Part shown: positions 1 through 4,457 of the stretch, piece after piece
How positions within the stretch are numbered: position 1 is the first letter of the stretch
How the letters are laid out: every line of letters starts with the position of its first letter
NCBI GenBank assembly: GCA_937892015.1
Contig: CALAUY010000181.1
Location: forward strand, 1-7,639
Source: an uncultured Bacteroidales bacterium
GTDB taxonomy: Bacteria; Bacteroidota; Bacteroidia; Bacteroidales; Paludibacteraceae
DNA length: 7,639 nucleotides
Direction of reading: 5' to 3'
Notes under the pieces: generated by a model
Told to the model about the DNA's origin: nothing
Database searches by the model: none
What the model saw: the letters and a program-made list of their open reading frames with translations, nothing else
Translations under genes and position numbers: made by a program

Positions 1-625
1 ACATCCCTTTCTTCATCTCACCGCCATACCATGTGTTGATGATCACCTGTTCACGGCTGGTGGTGTTGAACGCCACGCACGTATCAGAGTTAAGCCCCAA
101 CTCTTTGTAGTTCTCTACTTTGGCTTTCGAGGCATTGTAGATCACGAAATTAGGCTCGAAATGCTCCAACTCTTCAGCTGTCGGTTGGATGAACATGTTC
201 TTGATGAAATGGGCCTGCCATGCCACTTCGAGGATGAATCGAACGGCAAGGTGCGTGGCCTCGTTGGCACCGCAGAAAGCATCTACAACGTAGAGTTTCT
301 TGCCTGACAACTCTTTGATTGCAAGGTCTTTCACCTCAGCCCAGACGGCCTCTGACATGGGGTGATTGTCGTTCTTGTAGCCCTCGGTTGTCCACCACAC
401 TTTGTCGTGACTCTGCGCGTCATCAACGATATATTTGTCTTTTGGTGAACGACCGGTGAAGATGCCGGTCATCACGTTCACTGCGCCGAGCTCGGTCTCT
501 TGACCGGCCTCATAACCGGTCAGCGACGGATCTACCTCAGCTTTGTACAACTCCTCATAAGAAGGATTGTGGGCAATCACGGTTGAACCGATGATGCCAT
601 ACTTTGTTAAATCAATGTTTGCCAT
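1..625 (-). CDS. pckA: Phosphoenolpyruvate carboxykinase (ATP), N-terminal part, cut by window edge
   Basis: ATP-dependent PEP carboxykinase, which converts oxaloacetate plus ATP to PEP, CO2 and ADP (in anaerobic Bacteroidales it is often thought to run in the CO2-fixing direction). I translated the minus strand by hand: it opens MANIDLTKYG and stays open for 208 codons to the window edge. Residues 56-67 read FTGRSPKDKYIV, the family's substrate-binding arginine segment, and residues 199-208 read WYGGEMKKGM, which carries the tyrosine and paired lysines that contact substrate and metal in the E. coli enzyme. The family is about 530-540 residues long, so the P-loop and the C-terminal mononucleotide-binding domain lie outside. 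The ATG at 623-625 is chosen because it gives the normal family N terminus and has a good promoter upstream. Cytosolic; no signal peptide. No sign of damage in the visible part. Confidence 0.96.
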   Translation of the reverse strand, partial: MANIDLTKYGIIGSTVIAHNPSYEELYKAEVDPSLTGYEAGQETELGAVNVMTGIFTGRSPKDKYIVDDAQSHDKVWWTTEGYKNDNHPMSEAVWAEVKDLAIKELSGKKLYVVDAFCGANEATHLAVRFILEVAWQAHFIKNMFIQPTAEELEHFEPNFVIYNASKAKVENYKELGLNSDTCVAFNTTSREQVIINTWYGGEMKKGM

Positions 626-709
626 AATATGTTAATTTTGTTGTTATTTACCTGATTTACAATGCCTAAAAAAGCGATAAGTTGGTAAAAACCGCTTCTT
701 TTCCGACTG

Positions 710-740
710 CAAAATTACAACAATTTTTCCAAATATGCAA
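710..740 (-). promoter_or_regulatory. Bacteroidetes-type promoter for pckA
   Basis: On the minus strand TAATTTTG (710-717) matches the -7 consensus TAnnTTTG. A TTG (738-740) lies 20 bases upstream, a three-of-four match to the -33 TTTG. Transcription would start near 707, giving an AT-rich leader of about 80 nt. Predicted from consensus only. Confidence 0.6.
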
Positions 741-780
741 GCATTTTTGCAAAAAAAAATGATGTTTTATTGTAATTTGA

Positions 781-820
781 CAAAAACAGCCCGTTTCGCT
801 CTCGAAAGGGGCTGTTTTTG
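781..820. terminator. Strong bidirectional hairpin terminator
   Basis: Two 18-base arms pair with only one G-G mismatch around a CTCT loop. The base of the stem is CAAAAACAGCCC against GGGCTGTTTTTG, so a U-tract follows the GC-rich stem whichever strand is read. It lies upstream of the pckA promoter, where it can stop leftward transcription coming from the capA-like gene and from any antisense reading of the small RNA locus. Confidence 0.85.
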
Positions 821-850
821 CTAACCGGAGATTACACAAGTAAAAAATAC

Positions 851-864
851 ATGTTAAATAACAT
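851..864. promoter_or_regulatory. Perfect 14-bp palindrome, possible operator
   Basis: ATGTTA-AA-TAACAT, two perfect 6-base arms with a 2-base centre, ends 16 bases upstream of the -33 box of the small RNA promoter. The position and symmetry would suit a dimeric regulator, but palindromes of this size arise by chance in AT-rich DNA and I cannot name a regulator. Confidence 0.3.
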
Positions 865-880
865 ATTTTTTGCCCAAAAA

Positions 881-912
881 TTTGGTCATGTCAAAAAAAA
901 GCAGTAATTTTG
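881..912 (+). promoter_or_regulatory. Consensus promoter of the small RNA locus
   Basis: TTTG at 881-884, a spacer of exactly 20 bases, then TAATTTTG at 905-912: a full match to the Bacteroidetes -33/-7 consensus. It points rightward into a region with no plus-strand gene; the next gene on the right is on the minus strand. The only thing it can serve here is the short transcript at about 915-986. Confidence 0.8.
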
Positions 913-914
913 CA

Positions 915-986
915 CCGTGTTTTTCATGGTATTAGATTTAAGGTTAAGTAAAGATTGGGTTGTCGGGAGGACAACCTTTCTTTTTT
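915..986 (+). ncRNA. Candidate small RNA, about 70 nt, with own promoter and terminator
   Basis: A consensus promoter ends at 912 and a hairpin terminator lies at 957-986, so a transcript of about 72 nt is bounded at both ends. The body is A/U-rich and unstructured to the eye until the terminal stem. It fits the published description of the Bacteroidales-1 RNA motif (one end set by the alternative Bacteroidetes promoter, the other by an intrinsic terminator), and its sequence seems familiar from Bacteroidales genomes, but I cannot run a covariance search, so the family name is only a candidate. A 24-codon ORF starts at ATG 926 and ends at TAA 998-1000; it runs through the terminator stem, which makes it a poor gene. 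The RNA is antisense to no annotated gene, so any role would be in trans or as an independent RNA. Confidence 0.65.
957..986 (+). terminator. Intrinsic terminator of the small RNA
   Basis: GGTTGTC (958-964) pairs perfectly with GACAACC (970-976) around a five-base loop, with one possible G-U pair below. The stem is followed directly by TTTCTTTTTT. Read leftward there is no U-tract, so it terminates plus-strand transcription only. Confidence 0.8.
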
Positions 987-1011
987 GTATATGTCCGTAA
1001 ATCATTGATTC

Positions 1012-2136
1012 TTATTTGATAAGCGGAAGGTTGTGTAGCCGCTCCAACGTGTTTTGATGGAAGGTACGCAGTGCATTTTCAGCCTCTTTGTCGAGCTTGA
1101 ACGGCAATTTGCCCTCTAAGTAGTCAGTTGTCGGCAAAAGGAAGAACTGTTTCTCGGTGATGCTCTTTCCGTCTTTTTTGTAGGTAATCGTGCCCTTGTG
1201 TACATAACAGGGGAGGTAACTCACAGCAACCACAGCTCCGTTGTCCCGTCGGATGTCAATGCGTGTCATGATGCCACCATTGGTGTTCAGTCGGCGTTGG
1301 TTGCTGATGAAGTTGCCGAGCGAATAGAGAACGGGCACCTGTTCGATGACCTCTTTGTTATCGCGCACGCGCGTGACGGTGAGATACTCGGCATCCTCCA
1401 CAACGTGCGGGTGTCCACCGATGATGAGGTCAAAACCCTTGTCGGCCAACCAACGAGCCATCTCGCGCTGCTTAGGGATAGCTTTCACTACGTACTCGTC
1501 ACCCCAGTGGATAGACATGATTTTCAGGTCGATATGCATGTCCTCAATACTCCGCAGGTCGGCTGCAATCTCGGCCGTGTCGATGTAGTTGACGATGTTC
1601 GGCGCAACGGGAAAGAAACCGTTGGTGCCGTACGTGACGTTGAAGAGAGCAATGCGCAGTCCCTGCAGTTCGAGGATGAGCGGGTAGCGCTTGGCGCGGT
1701 CGAGCGAGTCGTAATAGACGCCCACGTTAGGGCAGTCGGCCAACTGGTCTAACGTACGCTCAAGACCCCGTTTGCCGCGGTCGAGGATATGGTTGTTGGC
1801 CAGCGTGATGACGTCGAATCCGCAGTTGAGCAGGGCATCTTTATAGCTGTCGGGCGTAGAGAACGTGGGATAACCCGAGTAGGGTTTGCCGCCCAGCGTC
1901 ACCTCGAGATTGACTATGGACAAGTCGCTTTTGGCAATATAGGGCAGTACATAACGGAAGTTGGGTTCATAGTCGTACGTGTCCGTCTGGGGGTTGTATG
2001 CCCATTGGAACTGCGGTTCGTGACCCATGGCATCGCCGGCGAAAAGCAACGACAATGTTTCTTGTGCGCTCAGCGGCGCTACGAGGAGACTCAGCATAGT
2101 GCTAAGTACTCCTAAAAGGAGATTAAATCGTTTCAT
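1012..2136 (-). CDS. Exported CapA-family (poly-gamma-glutamate capsule-type) protein
   Basis: 374-residue CapA/PGA_cap-family protein with a metallophosphatase-like fold. Residues 1-24 form a signal peptide (KRF, a hydrophobic core, then PLSA before Q25), so the protein acts in the periplasm or at the envelope. Family motifs appear in order: GDAMGH (34-39), NLE (76-78), LANNHILDRG (112-121), SIHWGDEY (208-215), GGHPHVV (240-246) and YSLGNF (271-276); the Asp, Asn and His residues in these form the presumed metal site. CapA in Bacillus is part of poly-gamma-glutamate synthesis and anchoring, but no capB or capC homologue is visible here. Stand-alone CapA-like proteins are widespread in Bacteroidales and their substrate is not settled, so a capsule role should not be assumed. 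The first ATG is needed for the charged N-region of the signal peptide. It lies 90 bases downstream of the DUF6922-like gene with no convincing terminator between, so read-through is likely. Confidence 0.9.
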   Translation of the reverse strand: MKRFNLLLGVLSTMLSLLVAPLSAQETLSLLFAGDAMGHEPQFQWAYNPQTDTYDYEPNFRYVLPYIAKSDLSIVNLEVTLGGKPYSGYPTFSTPDSYKDALLNCGFDVITLANNHILDRGKRGLERTLDQLADCPNVGVYYDSLDRAKRYPLILELQGLRIALFNVTYGTNGFFPVAPNIVNYIDTAEIAADLRSIEDMHIDLKIMSIHWGDEYVVKAIPKQREMARWLADKGFDLIIGGHPHVVEDAEYLTVTRVRDNKEVIEQVPVLYSLGNFISNQRRLNTNGGIMTRIDIRRDNGAVVAVSYLPCYVHKGTITYKKDGKSITEKQFFLLPTTDYLEGKLPFKLDKEAENALRTFHQNTLERLHNLPLIK

Positions 2137-2137
2137 G

Positions 2138-2193
2138 CTGCAAAGTTAATGCTTTTTTTCATATATGCTGGAAAAAAGTGAAAAATCACGATT
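2138..2193. repeat. Promoter-containing direct repeat, copy A
   Basis: Positions 2138-2168 match 2547-2578 except for one substitution and one missing T in the T-run. A second shared block (about 2172-2193 against 2591-2614, core AAAAAAGTGAAAAA then CGATT) follows. Copy A lacks about a dozen bases that copy B has between the blocks, and those bases hold most of the -33 box. The two copies flank the DUF6922-like gene. Confidence 0.7.
2141..2148 (-). promoter_or_regulatory. -7 element immediately before the capA-like start codon
   Basis: The minus strand reads TAACTTTG, a full -7 match, ending only four bases before the ATG (2136). Transcription from it would begin at or within a few bases of the ATG, giving a leaderless or nearly leaderless mRNA. 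The expected -33 position (about 2168-2172) reads CCAG or TTCC rather than TTTG, so the promoter looks weakened compared with its near-copy at 2550-2581. Confidence 0.5.
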
Positions 2194-2226
2194 GGTAGTT
2201 GTGTACTGCACTGGCACTCAACGCTT

Positions 2227-2532
2227 TCAGGAGTTCCAGAGTGTCGGGAAGGATTGTTTGAAATGATAGCATCGATACTCTTGCGGGCTGGTGTTAGAAA
2301 TGGCACAAACGAAAGAGAGTGCAGTGGGTTCGAGGGTTCGCATCTGCTTGCAATGGGCGACAACAGTCTCTAATCCGTAGAAATCGCGCGTCAAGCGCCA
2401 ATCGTCAAGAGTTCCGTATTCGAGCACTCGTTGAATCAGTTGCGCGGCACTGCGATGGACATCAAGGCACGAAACATCTATATCCCAAAAGAGATACGGT
2501 GACAATTGCGATATGTAGTCTTTCGGTGCCAT
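2227..2532 (-). CDS. DUF6922-like small protein, function unknown
   Basis: A 101-residue cytosolic protein with no signal peptide or membrane segment. It resembles a Bacteroidetes family I recognise as DUF6922: LSPYLFWDIDVSCLD (10-24), RVLEYGTLDDWRL (35-47), FYG (51-53), and a C-terminal RCY...Q..P.LWN signature. These together cover the full expected length, so it appears intact. Members often sit near nucleotidyltransferase or toxin-antitoxin-like genes and have no established activity; no such partner is present here. A consensus promoter places transcription start about 15 bases before the ATG at 2530-2532, supporting this start and the reality of the gene. It is co-oriented with the downstream capA-like gene and framed by two copies of a promoter segment. 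The family assignment is from memory of the motif pattern. Confidence 0.8.
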   Translation of the reverse strand: MAPKDYISQLSPYLFWDIDVSCLDVHRSAAQLIQRVLEYGTLDDWRLTRDFYGLETVVAHCKQMRTLEPTALSFVCAISNTSPQEYRCYHFKQSFPTLWNS

Positions 2533-2546
2533 AGAACCAAAATCGA

Positions 2547-2614
2547 CTGCAAAGTTACTGCTTTTTTTTCATATATGCAAATATTTGGATAAAAAAAGTG
2601 AAAAAAGTGCGATT
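2547..2614. repeat. Promoter-containing direct repeat, copy B
   Basis: Partner of the segment at 2138-2193, in the same orientation. This copy holds an intact -33 and -7 pair and is the likely ancestral form. The copies begin 409 bases apart, so the unit between them is just the DUF6922-like gene plus its downstream gap. Confidence 0.7.
2550..2581 (-). promoter_or_regulatory. Consensus promoter of the DUF6922-like gene
   Basis: On the minus strand TTTG (2578-2581), a 20-base spacer, then TAACTTTG (2550-2557): a full match to the Bacteroidetes consensus. Predicted start near 2547 gives a leader of about 15 nt. Confidence 0.75.
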
Positions 2615-2769
2615 TCGGGGCGATTTTTTGTGAGAAGATCGGTTTCAGGCAGAAGAAATGAAGTGTCAAAAGAATGTGATACTTTCGAAAGCGACGTACG
2701 GCAAGATAGAGCGAAGCAGAGCAAAAGCACCCCGAAAATGGGCTTTTTCGTTCGTTTTTGTGTTTTTTT
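2582..2769. other. AT-rich gap without a gene; possible dispersed repeat or leader remnant
   Basis: Part of the 318-base space between the divergent DUF6922-like and PspC genes; the flanks are taken by their promoters. Reading frames here translate to Lys/Phe/Cys/Ser-rich, compositionally odd peptides and are not credible genes. The segment 2680-2740 is distinctly less AT-rich than its surroundings, holds a perfect CTTTCGAAAG palindrome (2682-2691) and a CGTACG (2695-2700), followed by purine-rich GAGCGAAGCAGAGC. A weak stem (CGAAAA with TTTTCG, about 2733-2750) precedes a T-rich run. I see no consensus promoter inside. It resembles the intergenic repeat-like blocks of Prevotella genomes, which is an impression only. 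Confidence 0.35.
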
Positions 2770-2770
2770 C

Positions 2771-2801
2771 TTGCACATGTCAATTATTTTTTGTAATTTT
2801 G
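2771..2801 (+). promoter_or_regulatory. Promoter of the PspC-domain gene
   Basis: TTG at 2771-2773 (three of four -33 bases), a 20-base spacer, then TAATTTTG at 2794-2801. Predicted start near 2804 gives a leader of about 47 nt ending in an A-rich stretch before the ATG. No sigma-54 (-24/-12) element is visible. Confidence 0.65.
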
Positions 2802-2850
2802 CAGCCGTTTTTGCATGACACTAAAACATAAAACAAAATAAATCAAGACA

Positions 2851-3042
2851 ATGGATAAGAGATTAAGAAGGTCAAAAGACAAGAAATTGGGCGGAGTATG
2901 TGCCGGGTTGGCGGAGTATTTTGATATTGACCCCACGTGGGTACGGTTAGGTTGGGCCATACTGACCATCTGCTCGGCCGCGTTTCCGGGACTGATTGCA
3001 TACCTTGTGTTCTGGCTGATTATGCCGGAATCAGAGGCATAG
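2851..3042 (+). CDS. Small PspC-domain inner-membrane protein
   Basis: A 63-residue protein consisting of one PspC domain and nothing else. A basic N terminus (DKRLRRSKDKK, residues 2-12) leads into the diagnostic GGVCAGLAEYFDIDPTWVR (14-32). A single hydrophobic segment (about 33-57) with a Gly-Pro-type break and the end motif LIMPE follows. PspC in enterobacteria senses envelope stress with PspB and binds PspA; in Bacteroidetes such mini-PspC proteins usually occur without pspA/pspB, as here, and their role is unproven. The start is the only ATG giving the complete domain, and it sits behind an A-rich leader without a Shine-Dalgarno sequence. It is transcribed alone and converges on the response regulator, 70 bases away. 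Confidence 0.92.
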   Translation: MDKRLRRSKDKKLGGVCAGLAEYFDIDPTWVRLGWAILTICSAAFPGLIAYLVFWLIMPESEA

Positions 3043-3101
3043 GCAACCGATGGAAAGCATACCTGACATCCAAGCATAGACAACCAATAAACAGCAGGCC
3101 T

Positions 3102-3127
3102 GACACTTCGGGTCAAGCGAAAGTGTC
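3102..3127. terminator. Hairpin between convergent genes, weak terminator candidate
   Basis: GACACTTCG (3102-3110) pairs with CGAAAGTGTC (3118-3127) with one bulged base and a seven-base loop. It spans the stop codon of the response regulator gene and lies between the two convergent genes. No clear U-tract follows on either strand, so termination is possible but not well supported. Confidence 0.35.
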
Positions 3128-4264
3128 GATATCTGCCCGCGTAATCGTCTGTCCACCAAGAATAATGAGTCGCTCCACAACGTTACGGAGTTCACGGATA
3201 TTGCCGGTCCATGAGCGTTGTTGCAGGGCATTGATAGCCTCGGCATCAAACATTTTCTCACGGATGCCCTGCTCGCTGCATATCTGCTCGCAAAAATAGT
3301 TGACGAGCAGCGGGATGTCGTCTTTGCGTTCGTCGAGCGAGGGGATATGGATAGGTATGACGGAGAGGCGGTGATAGAGGTCTTCGCGGAAACGGTTCTC
3401 GGCAATCTCTTTCTGCAGGTCTTTGTTAGTCGCGGCTAGCACGCGTACGTTGACGTGAATCGCTTTGTCGCCCCCAACGCGCGTCACCTCGTTCTCTTGT
3501 AGCGCACGTAGCACTTTAGCCTGTGCAGCGAGTGACATGTCGCCTATCTCGTCGAGGAAGAGCGTGCCGCCATCGGCCTGCTCGAACTTACCGGCCTTGT
3601 CTTTGATAGCACCGGTGAACGACCCCTTGACGTGCCCAAACAGCTCACTCTCAATCAGTTCGGACGGTATAGCTGCGCAGTTGACCTCGATGAGCGGTTG
3701 CGAAGAGCGGTTACTCTCAGCATGGATGAGGCGAGCCACCACCTCTTTGCCCGTGCCATTGGCACCGGTGATGAGCACTCGCGCATCGGTAGGGGCAACT
3801 TTGTGAATCAACTCGCGTACGTGCTGGATTGGCTCACTCTCGCCTATCATCTGAAAACGCGACTCGACTTTCTTCTTCAGCACTTTGGTCTCTTGCACCA
3901 AACTCTTTTTCTCAAGCGCGTTCTTGGTGGTAATCAGCAGGCGGTTGAGGTCGATGGGTTTCTCGATGAAGTCGGACGCTCCTCGCTTGATGCAATCGAC
4001 TGCCGTCTCGATATTGCCGTGCCCCGAAATCATCACAACAGGACACTCTATTTCGGCCTCACGTAAGGCACTCAGCACCTCAATACCGTCCATCTCCGGC
4101 ATCTTGATGTCGGAAAAAATCAGGTCGTAATTGGTGCCCGTGGCCATCTCTAATCCTTGCTTCCCATTCTCGGCCACTTGCACTTGATAGTTCTCGAACT
4201 CGAGAATCTCTTTCAGCGTGTTGCGGATGGCGCGCTCGTCGTCAATAATGAGTATTTTTGACAT
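3113..4264 (-). CDS. NtrC-family sigma-54 response regulator lacking the DNA-binding domain
   Basis: 383-residue two-component regulator that should activate sigma-54 RNA polymerase after phosphorylation. The receiver domain (about 1-120) has acidic pocket D8-D9, phospho-acceptor D52 in FSDIKMPEMDG, S80 and K102. After a short charged linker the AAA+ domain (about 138-375) shows Walker A GANGTGKE (167-174), the sigma-54 contact loop GSFTGA (214-219; most relatives have GAFTGA), Walker B GGTLFLDEIG (232-241), an arginine-finger region FREDLYHRLS (292-301) and sensor II WTGNIRELRN (352-361). The protein ends at residue 383, just after the AAA+ lid, whereas typical NtrC proteins run to about 450-480 with a Fis-type helix-turn-helix. 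The other frames past the stop show no Fis-type helix, so this is not a recent frameshift. H. pylori FlgR and chlamydial CtcC are known activators of similar length without that domain. No histidine kinase gene is adjacent, so it is an orphan here. The start is the ATG at 4262-4264, about 50 nt after the predicted transcript start. Confidence 0.93.
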   Translation of the reverse strand: MSKILIIDDERAIRNTLKEILEFENYQVQVAENGKQGLEMATGTNYDLIFSDIKMPEMDGIEVLSALREAEIECPVVMISGHGNIETAVDCIKRGASDFIEKPIDLNRLLITTKNALEKKSLVQETKVLKKKVESRFQMIGESEPIQHVRELIHKVAPTDARVLITGANGTGKEVVARLIHAESNRSSQPLIEVNCAAIPSELIESELFGHVKGSFTGAIKDKAGKFEQADGGTLFLDEIGDMSLAAQAKVLRALQENEVTRVGGDKAIHVNVRVLAATNKDLQKEIAENRFREDLYHRLSVIPIHIPSLDERKDDIPLLVNYFCEQICSEQGIREKMFDAEAINALQQRSWTGNIRELRNVVERLIILGGQTITRADIDTFA

Positions 4265-4316
4265 GTTTTTTCACTAAAAATGTACAAAACTAACGTTTTT
4301 TTACCAAAAAACGCTG

Positions 4317-4348
4317 CAAAGTTACAAAAAAACTTTGATATTTGCAAA
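4317..4348 (-). promoter_or_regulatory. Consensus promoter of the response regulator gene
   Basis: Minus strand: TTTG (4345-4348), a 20-base spacer, TAACTTTG (4317-4324). Its -33 box lies between the -33 and -7 boxes of the opposing pnp promoter, so polymerase can probably occupy only one of the two at a time. Confidence 0.75.
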
Positions 4349-4364
4349 AAAAGTAGTAACTTTG
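4334..4364 (+). promoter_or_regulatory. Consensus promoter of pnp
   Basis: Plus strand: TTTG (4334-4337), a 19-base spacer, TAACTTTG (4357-4364). Predicted transcript start near 4367 leaves a leader of about 90 nt before the pnp ATG. It interlocks with the divergent promoter of the response regulator gene. Confidence 0.72.
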
Positions 4365-4405
4365 CACGATTTTTGTTCAAAAAGAATCAAAAAATGATGA
4401 TTTTT

Positions 4406-4426
4406 GCCCCTGCAACCGGCATGGGC
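4406..4426 (+). promoter_or_regulatory. GC-rich hairpin in the pnp leader
   Basis: GCCCCTGC pairs with GCATGGGC (one C-T mismatch) around a five-base AACCG loop. It is the only GC-rich patch in an otherwise A/U-rich leader and lies about 30 nt before the start codon. No U-tract follows, so it is not a terminator. In E. coli pnp is autoregulated through a leader stem processed by RNase III and then degraded by PNPase; a similar role here is an inference from position. Confidence 0.45.
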
Positions 4427-4457
4427 GTGACGCAAATATTAACTTTTAAACACAAAA

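Noticed and set aside
1198..1752. A 184-codon plus-strand open frame
   Set aside because: Antisense to the CapA-like gene, with no promoter and no recognisable domain.
1012..2136. A poly-gamma-glutamate capsule locus
   Set aside because: Only a CapA-like protein is present; no capB, capC or capD homologue is nearby, so a capsule system cannot be claimed.
2212..2226. Sigma-54 promoter starting TGGCAC
   Set aside because: The -12 half (TTGC) is absent at the required spacing, and the site faces away from the capA-like gene.
2133..2363. A 76-codon minus-strand frame across the DUF6922-like/capA-like junction
   Set aside because: It overlaps the end of the better supported DUF6922-like gene in another frame and has no domain resemblance.
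2478..2783. Minus-strand frames over the AT-rich gap (and the plus-strand frame at 2585-2818)
   Set aside because: Products are Lys/Phe/Ser/Cys-rich translations of AT-rich DNA. One frame overlaps the DUF6922-like gene and its promoter, and the other runs through the PspC promoter.
3028..3112. A frameshifted Fis-type helix-turn-helix past the end of the response regulator
   Set aside because: None of the three minus-strand frames after the stop shows a Fis-like helix, and only 70 bases separate it from the PspC gene, so the short form appears genuine.
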